From the NCBI GenBank assembly GCA_030248225.1, contig JASANE010026695.1, forward strand, positions 1 through 64,000: a stretch of DNA of 64,000 bases, read 5' to 3'. This document shows, in pieces, positions 26,138-38,200 of the stretch (positions are counted from its first letter, which is position 1; every line of letters starts with the position of its first letter). The DNA comes from Trileptium ribeirensis (Eukaryota > Nematoda > Enoplea > Enoplida > Thoracostomopsidae). A model generated the notes under the pieces. It did no database searches. It saw only the letters and a list, made by a program, of their open reading frames with translations, and was not told the DNA's origin. The translations under genes and the position numbers were made by a program.

Positions 26138-26884
26138 CAGGCCCGGCTCTAGGGTAGGGCTAACTGGGCTATAGCCCACAGGCCACCTTTGGGGACAGGC
26201 CATTTTTGGGCGACTGCATAAGTTTTAATGCCAATTTTCTAACAGAGGCTTAAATTTTTATCTAAGTCAGGCCATTCATGGATAGCGACCACCCAAGAAT
26301 TGCTATGAAACTGTAACTCCAGGCCATAAATCCTTTAAAATGTCACAGTTTCGTAAGTGCATGGCACTAGCAGGCAACCATTTTACATTGTATCAAACGT
26401 AAGTCTCTTTGACCTATCGGCCCAATCACCTCATTGGTGGCTCAGTTCCAAGTGAATATGGTTCTCTTTTGCTCATTTCAGGATATTTAAGCCTGGTAAC
26501 GCTTTGCGAATCATATTTTATTATTATTAAGCTGGTTTCATTGATTCTGGTCTTAAGTATAAACATTATTCATTCTGCATTCTACGATATGTCTAAACGG
26601 AAAAGTGGGTGGAAGAGACAAAAGGAACTCGAAAGAAAAAGAGGCGGACGAATAACTGTGTCATTAACTCCTAACATGCATCATTTTTTAAAAGATATTC
26701 GTCATATTATAAAAGATTATGTAAAATGTATATTGGTCATAGTATTGTGAAGTGTTTTCTGTGCCACAGTATAGAATGTAGTGAAATGTGAGCTAGGGAA
26801 CATACCAGTATCTGAAACGTTTTCGGCAAACAGGCCACATCGAACCATCAGCCCACAGGCCACAATGAGCTTGAGACGGCCCTG
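26138..26884. mobile_element. hAT-type MITE with 8-bp target duplication
   Basis: The 747-bp element begins CAGGCCCGGCTCTAGG and ends in the complement of CAGGGCCGTCTCAAGC. It is flanked by the perfect 8-bp duplication GTTATTCT (26,130-26,137 and 26,885-26,892). Subterminal GCCCACAGGCCAC occurs near both ends. Inside, a plus-strand frame (26,409-26,750) ends with a lysine/arginine-rich stretch beginning MSKRKSGWKRQKE, reminiscent of the N-terminus of zinc-finger hAT transposases. The catalytic part is gone, so this is a deletion derivative. Confidence 0.88.
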
Positions 26885-26892
26885 GTTATTCT

Positions 26893-29243
26893 GTTACCCC
26901 AACTTTCGTCCTATCCCCCAAGTTTTGCTGCAAATCCTAACAAAAATATTTATTTTTGTCCGAATTTAGAGAAAAAGTTTAGAGTGCCGGAACAAAACTT
27001 GGGAGGGGGACAGAAGAACAGTTCGAAAGGCAGACGAACATTGCGGCGGGGGAGCAAGACGGGAGTCGGGGAGAGATAGAACGAAAGGGGGGACGGGACA
27101 AAACTGGCAAACTTATCCCGACTCAAATTGGGACAAATGACAAAAATGAACGGAATCAGGCAAAAACGTATAACGCGAGCGCAGGGGCACAGCGAGGGTT
27201 GGCCACCCTAACCCTCCACTTTTCTGCAAAATCGGCAAAAATAGGATTTTTCTCTTATAGCGCTCGCAATTTTCGTTTACGGCACCCCACCCTTATTTTG
27301 AGTTGCCCCGACTATTGAGTACCATGCTGCGCTCCTGCACGAGTGTCACATGAGTGTCACGCTCTTCTTCAAGGTTTCATCAGGAACTCTTGATAAAAAT
27401 ATATCGTTTGTGTTCAAAATTTACATTGAGTATTTGGACTTCCGGCTTTTTATCAACAAACTTTGAATTATTTTTGTCTCTTAGAAGACATTTTTATATT
27501 GATGCTGAGCTGAGAAGACATTTATTTATGAAGTTTTTTAAGAATTATACATAGCAGCCGGTTTTAAAGATATATAAAAAGGCTTAATAATTAACTGTAG
27601 GTAGGTAAAACGCAAAAGAATAAGTTGGGTAAATGCAAGTGTGACGCAAAACTTAATGTGTCCTACCGCATCTTTAAAATTGAATACTCCACTGATTACA
27701 TTTCTTTTACAGTCGATGTACATCGTTCTGTACATCGTTGATTCTCAACCTTAAGATTCTGTCACACCAACCGGTGAAATGGGGGTGGCGCTGACGCTAT
27801 CTGTAAATCAAGCTGGAGGTGCATGGCCTTCGTTCTGGCCTCTTCTGCCCCAAAAAAGCATACCATCCAGGCTAATGCCTTTTATTTAAAGTATTAATGC
27901 TTAATTATTCAGCCAGGCAGCCGCAAACGATTATGAGTCTACAGGAGGGCAGGTAAGCTAAGATACAATACGTCTGGCTGCAAGATAATAGAAAACATAC
28001 AAAGGCATTTTGGGTAAGATAGATAGTCCCTAAGGGTCGAACTACCTATTGTCCAGCCATAGTTATTCCACACCACCCAGCGCGCCGAAAGTGCTTTGAA
28101 AATTTTGGACTAACAAAAATTACGGAAAATCTGTGTAAAATTGGAAATTGGCAAGTCTGAGTTCCTCGCGCTCATCCCTCCCCCAACCCGTTCCCAGTTC
28201 TCTCCCTGTTTCAGTCTGGCTAATCTAAGACACAAGCGACAGCTAGTAGTAAGGACCTCGAATTAGCGTATTGTTATTTTTACAAACTATCCGTTAACTG
28301 TGCTCGAAATAGTTGGGCGGAAGACCGATTATCGTGTTGCGGTAATAGTATACGAACTAAGACTAAAGATAAACGTATTTTGACTTTATGACACCTTCAG
28401 CCAGCGTCCAAATGTTGCAACACATGCAAGTTCACAATCTTTTGAACAATAGTTGACAACCCAGTAGTCTCGACTAAGCATCTTGTAAGGGAAGTGACTA
28501 TTTTCATAGCTGGTGGTTAGAAGCTATATAATTTAGTAGGCATAACACTTCTTAAAGTTTCTATTTTCATAATTCATTTACCAATAGTGCAAGTGAGCTA
28601 TATAATAAGCAGCTCGCGGCACTGTCGCGACCTATTCGATTACATTTAGCCACAGCCACAAATCTATCAAATTTTGAAAACACAGTAATAACTTTGTCAG
28701 TACTTAACTCAGGCTGTGGAATCAATTCTGACACTGTCCATATGCTTCTAGTGGAGGGTCCAACGGAGGCTGTTTTGCTAAATTTTTTTGTTAAATCCAC
28801 CGGGGCGGTTTTTTACTTGCTTTTAACTAACATTTAAGTACCCATTTGTAATCTTCTTCTGTATATTTCACGATTGTGTTGTATGTCTTTCGTCGCGCCC
28901 AAGTGATTGATTCGCCAGTATTTGGTTGATATTTTATGACAAAGATTGTTCATCAAGAGGCACTCTTAGGCACACTTGATCAGTGTAATGATTTTTTACT
29001 ATCGCAATAAATATTTCAACTTCTTTTTCAAAATGAAAACCTACATGGGATAAACTATCTTAACAATCCACTGTACTGAAACCGCACTCAGATCATATTA
29101 GAATGTGTGTTTTATTCGTTTAAAATATAAAAGCTGTGATAAATTTTTCTGGAAATAAACAAACATAGATTCGGTTTTTTTTTCATAAAGATACATTTTG
29201 TATATATATTTCAAATTTATTTATTAACGCACAGTGGTTAGCC
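26893..29243. other. Repeat-derived flank and P450 upstream region
   Basis: 26,990-27,120 is strongly purine-rich (GGGAGGGGGACAG, GGGGGGACGGGACAAAAC) and looks like the inverted counterpart of 26,040-26,120. 27,300-29,243 shows no credible ORF or RNA gene. The P450 promoter presumably lies in its last few hundred bases, but no clear TATA box or initiator could be assigned. Confidence 0.5.
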
Positions 29244-32200
29244 ATGTCGATCATATCTTTGGTTTTAAGTAACGCTATTCCGTTGTTCGTAATAGCGACT
29301 ATAACCTGGCTGATTACAACATTCATCCGACGAAACAAGCAACCACCGGGTAACGCATTTGCATTTTGTTTTAGTCATTGACTCCTAATGTTCAAAGCCA
29401 AACTAACCGGGTATCAGATAAAACAAACAGCCCGTCTGCCATGGCTTTTCCTAACGCAGGTTCTTCGGTTCTTGTGAAATTTACCTAATAAATTAACAAG
29501 AAATTTGTGAATAAACAAGAAACTTCCGTTAGCTAAAGTAATGCTGGGGTTTCATTGCTGTCCGAGGTCCGGTGGATTGTAAAATCGCATAAGGCTAAAA
29601 TATTTGATCTACCAAGCATAAATAGTTAAAATTTTCCAAGCTTTAACGATTAATGACGGTGCTGTACATTCATTGCTCACAAACAGCAATCGATCTAACA
29701 TATAGAATAGATGTCCAAGGTCCGTTATCTCAGTAGAGTAAATAGTCTCTTCACGTGTAGAAAAATGCGCGTGGAGACAGTCCAGCGGAAAATGTTTCTA
29801 TGTATCCAAATTTTTGCCAATGTTTCTTTTTTCCCAATTTTCCATTAAAATTTTTGTAATTTCGCTTAGAATTCCTAAAATTGCCATGTATGGAAACAAA
29901 TCTGTACCGAAATGGTGAAATCACGCTTTATAAATAGCTTGTTGGTGTTTGAGACGCTAGTTTAGCTGCACACCTGCAGATCATATCACTCAACGAAGCA
30001 AGCATTTTGTTTTTGGCATATGTCTCGAACGTATATAGTGCGAAAATGCGTTCACACATAAGCATTTGCAGATTATAACATAGAGCTTATAAGTTGAATA
30101 TAATTCTTCCCTTAATTGGCCTACACCTTTTCCGTCTAATCAAAACAGTTGACCATCATTCTGATTTATTAATGTCGTCGTTTATTTATTTTATTTATTT
30201 ATCTAGACTAAAAACAGATTCATTTAAATCTCTGAATTCATAATGCTTCTATATTGAGATATACTAAAAATGAAATAAAAATAAAGAAAATTCTGTACGC
30301 ACTTGGAACATATTCTGCTCATATTTTGAGCTTTAAATTTTTAATTTGAAATCAGAATGCCAAATTCGGATATACTGCCAACAACTGCCAAAAATTAGAT
30401 TCGTCACTGATCGCCCATATATATCATGTTGCAATGTCTTAAAATTAATTCCCATTGTGAAATATTAACATTATTTTTTGAAAACAATGTTGTATAACAA
30501 TACAATAACAGCTCTATCATAGCGAGACACTGTTTGCGACCTGCTACTAGAACTATGCCAGTACAGCTGCTAAACCCACACTATACTACAGGCCTTGGTT
30601 TAAGACCTTGCTCACTGTACAAACGTTCTAAATTTTAGGACCATTTGGCTTTCCAGTCGTTGGCTATCTTCCGTACTTAAAAGATGAAAAATTACATTTA
30701 ACATTTTTACAGCTAGCCAAAAATACGGTGGTGTGTTTCAAATTGAACTGGAATTGCACCCAACATTTTATATTGGCGTCAAGTATATACGTAAATTAGA
30801 ATAATTTTAGGACCATTAGGCTTTCCAATTGTTGGCTATCTTCTGTACTTAAAAAATGAAAAATTACATTAACATTTTTAGAACTAGTTAAAAATATGGT
30901 GGTGTGTTTCAAATTGAACTGGAATAGCACCCATCATTTTATATTGGCATCAAGTATATACGTAAATTAGAATAATTTTAGGACCACTTGGCTTTCCAAT
31001 TGTTGGCTATCTTCCGTACCTGAAAAAAGATGAAAAGTTACATTTAACATTTTTGCAAATGGCCAAGAAATATGGTGATGTGTTTCAAATTCAGCTCGGA
31101 CAACAGCCGCTAACAATCGTTCTTAATTCAGGTAAAACCGTACACTGAACCTCCATTTTCATGAAGTTAAGAGAAGTTTCTTTAAATTTTGCATCACCAG
31201 ATATTCTTTTAAAGTTAAAGAACTATTCCTTGAAATTTCAAAGTATTATTATTTAAAGACTTATCTTACTTAAAATTAAAATTATCTTGGCAATTTCAAG
31301 AAATAGTTCTTTGAACTTTAAAAGAACTATCTGGATGTGCAAAAATCAAAGAAACTTCTATAAAAGTTCACGGAAAGTATTTAACTGTACGTACATTTGA
31401 TGATGTTAATGTTCAGTTTATAGTCAACTGAATGGATTTAAGATCGTTTGTAACTGTACACATGCCCCATAGTTCGTAAATTTAATCCTCAAGCTATATT
31501 ATCATGAATGTATAAATACACACACCATGTGCCTAAGTCACGATATCTCAAATTACTTATGAATATTTAAAATTAATAGACTAAAAAATAGCATATCAAT
31601 ATGAACGACGGGCTTGTACAATACAAATACGAATACAAAATAAAGACGGGCTTGGAAATTTGACAATTTCAGATGTGGGAATTTATCCACATGGGTTCTG
31701 CAGGAATTTTTGCTCCTATCGCTTATAAAAATACCTACAAAAACACTCCTTCATATTTAACGTTACATATGCACAGTAGACTCTTTTCTTTGTTTGCTTG
31801 TACTCTGGCGGGGAGAGCAGTAGTAGGCGGCGGCGTTGTCTCACATCCTAATGTCGTCGCTTTTGTATGTGAAACTCCTAATTAAGAGAGAACTCGTTGT
31901 TAAAGCAACTAGCTACTTCGGTGACTGTTCTCAATTCTATTTACATCTGCTCAACTATCTGTGGTACAATTATCATTTAGTGTAGATGAGACTCTTGGCT
32001 AGGGAAACCCCATTGATATTAATTGTTTTTATTGTATACAATTATAGCATCAGCAATGCGTGAAGCATTTCGACGAAACGAATTTTCATATCGACATGTT
32101 TCTCCGGTTTTTGAATTGCTTGTCAAATCAGGCGAACGAAATATTACATTTGCAAATGGTGAACGATGGCACTATTGCCGCAAAGTAGCTAATCGAAGTA

Positions 32201-35200
32201 TTGGTACTTTTTGTAAAGTTAACAGTGTCGAGCCGCCAATTTATACGGTAAGATGTACAGAAACGAACGGTGTGAACATAAAGTACTAGAGTCACGTCTG
32301 GAACACAGGATTATTAGATCCAAATATTTTGATGATAAGATACGCTATTTGTACTTAAAGCCTTGTGGATTCGCAGCCACAATAACATAAATTGTAAAGC
32401 AAAACGTATGTATACAAAGAAAACAACGCGGTTTTGTACCGTCTTACTACTCTAGCGTAAAAAAGGTGATACTACTCTACCCAACTTTGATGCGAGCTAA
32501 TCGTGGTCTGTGTTGTAGTGGTAGCACGCTGGTCTTGCAAGCTAAAGGCCCGTTTTCGAATCCAAACTGGTCGGTCCAATTAAGATCTGTCGAAGATCTT
32601 TTTAATTTCTTAAGATGTAGTATTCATAATGTTTATCACTTTTATAATCACTGCTTTTTAAATGCCGCTCAAGCTAAAGCATGATAACCGGTAATTCTAC
32701 AGAGGTTTCTGCATGTGTAGCAGAACTTCTAGTACGCCCTGTGTGCACTTGAAATGGTCGGCAATTTGTTGTGTTGTTCTAGCTAGCGAATTAACGCTAC
32801 GATCATACTTATATACTTATACTTTACTGCGTAATATCATCCCGCCAAATTTATTTAAATTTAATTTATTTAAGAATTTAAAAATTAAATTTGATTTAAG
32901 CCAAATTGTATATATTGCTTTATAACGGCAACAAATTCACATTTCTGTTTGTAGCTTTCAAAACTAAAATGGAATTATTGCAGTACAGAGCTATAAACTT
33001 ACAAGTCCATGATAAACTGTAATAGTAATTTGCCATAACTAGTCTCAAAGTGCCACTATTTGCAGTGAGAAGGTGGCAATATAGACTAAAATTTACTGAA
33101 AAGAGGTTTTACAAAAAGCCTAGCTCAGCCAAGCCCAGAGCCTAAATTCTGACCCCTGTTACGTAGTACCTGCCTTATAGAACAAAATAATACTTTCTTA
33201 CTACACTAATTACGAAACTGAATTTGAACAAATACTAAAAATATAGAAGTATTTTAAAGATTAATATAGAAAAGATATCTATTTAAAGTTGTTTAAAACC
33301 GCCCTACAATATTATATATAAATTTACATTCTTGAAACACACATAATAAAAGCAAGAATTCATAAAGACCATTTTGTAGAAGAGTATGACACTCGGTTTA
33401 ATTATGCCATACATCTTATCGTATGACGTTGTTGTTTTCGCCCAAACCTCAGGTGTTCCAAGGGTTACTTTAAATTTTGTTTCCATGAGGTTCTTTGAAA
33501 TGCGTATCGGTTAACCCCTCCCCCAGGGTAGCTTGGATGGTAACAACTGACAGGTTGTCAACAACAAATGAGAGAACAGAACAGCAGTAGCAGTCGCCGG
33601 TCGCTCCTAAAACTGCAGTTGGTTCATTGGATATATTCGAACTGTTAGTTTATACTCACCTAAAGGAACCTTGAATTTAGACGATACCCCAAAAGAGATT
33701 TGGGGTAGCCTACTGGAATAATCGGGTGTAGGCCGAAAAGACGACTTCATCATCAGATGAAAAGTAAGATAGGACTACGGTACGTGGCATACTCCACTTC
33801 AAAATGGTCTTTATGGACTCTGTGTAAGAGCAAGAATGTATAAAAGTAATCCACCATATCACCGAGTCTGAGATGGTACATGAGTATAACCAAGCATCAT
33901 ATTTAGCAATATTTCCGTTGAGTCTTGGTAAATGCAACCGAAAAAGAAATGTAGTCATAAAAAATGCTTCATATGTGAAGTTAGCCAGTGCGGTAACCTA
34001 TATAAAGTATATTCCGCAGTACAATTATTTGGAACGTAGCTAGCGTGGGAAATACTATAATATAAAAAGTATATACTTGTATAATATTAGTAAAACCCCA
34101 AGCCGCGGTCAAATTCATATGATTTAAAACTAAGTCTAAATTAATTGAAAAGAATGTGTAATGTCTTTATTGAAAATGCGTTTCCTAGATTAATTTAAAA
34201 TGAGTTTTGAGTTTTAAAAAGTCATAATTCTCCTTAGCAATAAATTTATAGTTCTACAAATTTGCTTCTAAAATGAATTTAGATATTCCATTTAGAGGTG
34301 AAACTTCATCTGGAAACAAGAAACAGAGGTGAAACTTCATCTGGAACAGTATCACGGAAATCGGTTGTGGATTTCTGAATCCTATCGGATAATTCTATGC
34401 TTACGAAATTTTACAATATATGTAGCGCATACATTAAAACTAAACTAATTATCTATTTTTGAATTGCTAGGTTTGCGACTGGCTGTTCAAGCAAATTGAA
34501 AAAGAACGCCATGGCAAAGATGGTAAAGAAAACTCAATGAGTACAAAGGATCATCTAATGCGATGCACCGGGGCGATGATGTCTGCGGTTGTATTCGGCA
34601 GCAATCCAGACCCAGAGCACGAATACAACAAGCAGCTGCTCGATTTGATTTACACGTTTTTCGCTTGCTTCGACGAAGCTTACAACGTCGAGCTATTTCC
34701 ACAGCTTCAACCGTTGTACAAAAAGCCATTGGATCGATTTTTTTGCTCAACTTCACAGTTTGTCGATCATATCCGCCGTGAAATTCGAAAACATCTCTAC
34801 ATTGAAGGGGATCCGATACGAACTGTCGCAGATAACATCATCAAATCGGTCGACGAGGGTTCAGAGAAAGAAAAACTAGCCGCGTATGATTTCGTGTTTT
34901 TGTGCTGTAGAACAAAACGCATGATAGGCTGTATATATTGCAGTATAATTCTAAGTTTTCACTGCGCAATTCTTTGTGAGGCAATCTAGAGTATAGTGCA
35001 GTAAATGTCGCAAAATGGGTTTCAATTCGAAATAATTTCCAGGGTGAGAGCCGTCCGATACGAACTGTCACTTATAACATAATAAAATTGGTAGACGAGG
35101 ATTCGGAGAAAGAAATGCTAGCTGCGTATAATTTTACGAGTTTCTGTTTTAGTGTAGGCCAGGAAGCACAATACCATTTCAGTGGATTGGTTGTACTAAT

Positions 35201-38200
35201 GCTATGCTCGTATTTACCAGATGATGTTGTAGTGTAAATAGCTGTCTCACACTTCGTTTCAATTTGAATTTTCAGTTAACATCCTGCATAAGGAATCCTA
35301 AGCATTCAATGATCTCATATTTATTAATATATTTCAAAATATTTACATCATTATTTGTGCAGTTCGGGGCATCGCTTGACGTCTTGAACTGTCATACTGG
35401 CTTTTACAATTATACCTTTCTCATCTCACTACGCTAGCATATATAGCGTAGCTGAACAAGCTGTGATCGGGGCCTGTGGTGTAATGGTAGCGCACTGGTC
35501 TTGCAAGTAGAGATCCGGATTCGAATCCCGGCTGATCCAATGTATGATCGCTGCTGGATCTTTTCAATCGGTGAGCCTGACGTGATCCGCTGCACGGAGT
35601 TTCTTTACACAGCTAGAGCTCAACGCATGCCCGCTCCGCGAAGAGTGTGTAGCATCTCGCTTGAAACGCAATTGAAAAGATCCACGAGAGATCATACTTT
35701 GGACCAGCCGCTATCCGAGCCCGGAGCCCAATCCCCTTTTTACATTGTTATTGTTCAACACTGCAGCTACTGTGGCCTAGATGCGGTTCTAGCAGAAGCT
35801 AATAATATGTCACTAATAACAATAGAGTAATAATCTTGAAATAGAGGACAGAAATTTTTGAGTTAAGAATGTGTTTTAACAATTAGAGATTGGTTGTATT
35901 ATACTCTTTTAAAGTCGTACAAACTCTAAATGTAGGCTGGCTGTCCACATCACTGTCCAAATGTATTTTCACATATGGGTTATGCAATTACTGTACTGTT
36001 TAATACAAAATGACATCAAGATGGATTTACTGCTTCATTAATATAAGTGATAAACTGCTGGTGTTTACAAAACACTGCAGAATTCACAAAGCAATTAAGG
36101 TCTGTCGGCTCAAACGGAATAGATGGCTTGGCGGAGGTGAATGTAGATAGTTTAGCGGGGTAGATTGTGCAGGTACCCTAGGACGACTTGGAGTCTGGTG
36201 CTAACTAAGATGAAACGCATCTGCGGGGATAAGATGGAATAAAACACATCTTAGGGAGCAAGCTGTGATATAACACATCTTAGGCATAGATTCACATAGA
36301 GGCAGCGAGCTAATCCGTAAGCGTTGGACCCTTTTTGAAGTCATACTTCCAACTCCATCACCTCTCGCTTCAAAGTGGGTGATAAAATTTTGGGTGAATT
36401 GACAAAAATTGGAGAAGATCTTGCTAATATTAGCAAATATGCGATTATTTTTGGGCTAGCACGAAGGCTGTGCCAGAGCTTCATTTGTGGAGAACCGTGG
36501 TCCCACAGTTTGGCTAAAATTGACAAATATGCGCTTTTTTGGGTATCACGAAGGCTATGCTCCAGCTTGATTTGTGTTTGAGGCGTGCCCCCACTCTGTG
36601 TTCCCGAGTCCCTGAGAGTTTTTGGCCTGTTTGGCGGAGGTAAATCAGTGGCAGCTAAATTTTCAAAATTCGTAGGAACTCATGACTTTTCCAATTTCAC
36701 TTAACCTTAACCGAATTTTTGCCACATTTTTTCCTTTTGTAGTTTTCTCAAAAATTTACACGCGTTGAGCGGAGTTGGTGATAATTGGGTTGCTGAGCCT
36801 TCAGAGGACACCTTGAAGAGGTGGGTGCGACCATCATAGAGGTAACATAACCCTTATCCTACCATAGACACCTATTTAAGCAAGTCTCAAAGAGGTGAGA
36901 TACGTTAACGCTAAATCATTAAAATCATACAATCTGATAGGGGCAAAGGAGATTATCTCCAGAGCCGTCAGCCCATCCACGCTTCGGGTTTGGGACCATG
37001 AATCTTGAGAGTGTAAGGTAAAATTCTTAAATAAGGTACTAACGCTTAACACTTGGGTTTACCATACGTAATATCAAATATTAATTATTCATCTCCGGTG
37101 GAAAGATCGCAAATATTTTTGTAAAGAATGGAAACCAACAACCCCAGCAAAGCATCTTGTAAATTCACCATTAGCAAAATGTGTTATATTTATCAAGTTT
37201 ACCCTGAGGGATGGCTCGCTACAGTTGAAGTACGAAAGCAGGTATATAAGGAACCTTTTTAGCGGTGTAACGAATGACGATATTTTGGATTCCGTGATCG
37301 AAATTGTTGACGCAGGATTCTTTTCGACAGCTGAGAATACCGAATGGATGTTGTTAGCATTAGGTAAGTCATGATAATGAGTAATGTTCAAATTATGACT
37401 GAATCCGCAGAGTAGTCCTTATACTGTAGTCGATCCATCATACGTACAGAGCTTTTCCATACTAATAATCGTCTCGCCTTGAAGACCGTTACGACCGCGT
37501 TAAACATTTTATGCACCCGTAAAATGGGTAAGATGTTCCTCGGAAGGTACACTTTCTGTTGCAGTGAAAATTTCTATGCTATTTTGCAGTAATTATTTCA
37601 TGTTAACGACTAGTGTCAATTATGATTGTTGTATCGAATATTTTGTAATTTGGTGCAGAACAATTTATTTCGTTTGCGTTTTACAAGCGGTATAAGAAGA
37701 TTTTCTTCGATATGTTCTTTACAATTATTGTACCAAATATGGCGTTCGTATTGCGGCTAAACTTATAACTCACGAGGCCTGGAGAAGCTGACTGAGTGTG
37801 ACCAGTTTGCGTTGTGTTGCCTAGTTCGATATTTAAAGTTTAGCTTCCGTTTTTCTTTCAAAGTCATACAAAGACACATATACTCATAATCCAGCAGTAC
37901 ATTAAACACAATGCAATCTTCAGCACTTCCAAAACTATAGTACCTTCCTTTCATTCTCCAAAGTTACAAAAGACGAGTAGATTAAGTTCTAAATATGATC
38001 GCTTTCGTAGTTTTGTAAAAAATACATAACAGCAAAGTTGTAGACCCCAATAAAAAGATGTTGGCCTCTGATGGATCGATCGGATGCCACTACCGATAAT
38101 TATATTCTAACATTTTGAGTAACACCGAATGGCGGAAATAAATTGTGAAAATAGTATTAATAGGTTTTGTAAGAATAATTCAGATAGCTGCGCACACAAG

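Noticed and set aside
34487..34781. Minus-strand and alternative-frame ORFs over P450 exon 4
   Set aside because: Shadows of the real exon, which is supported by splice phase and P450 motifs.
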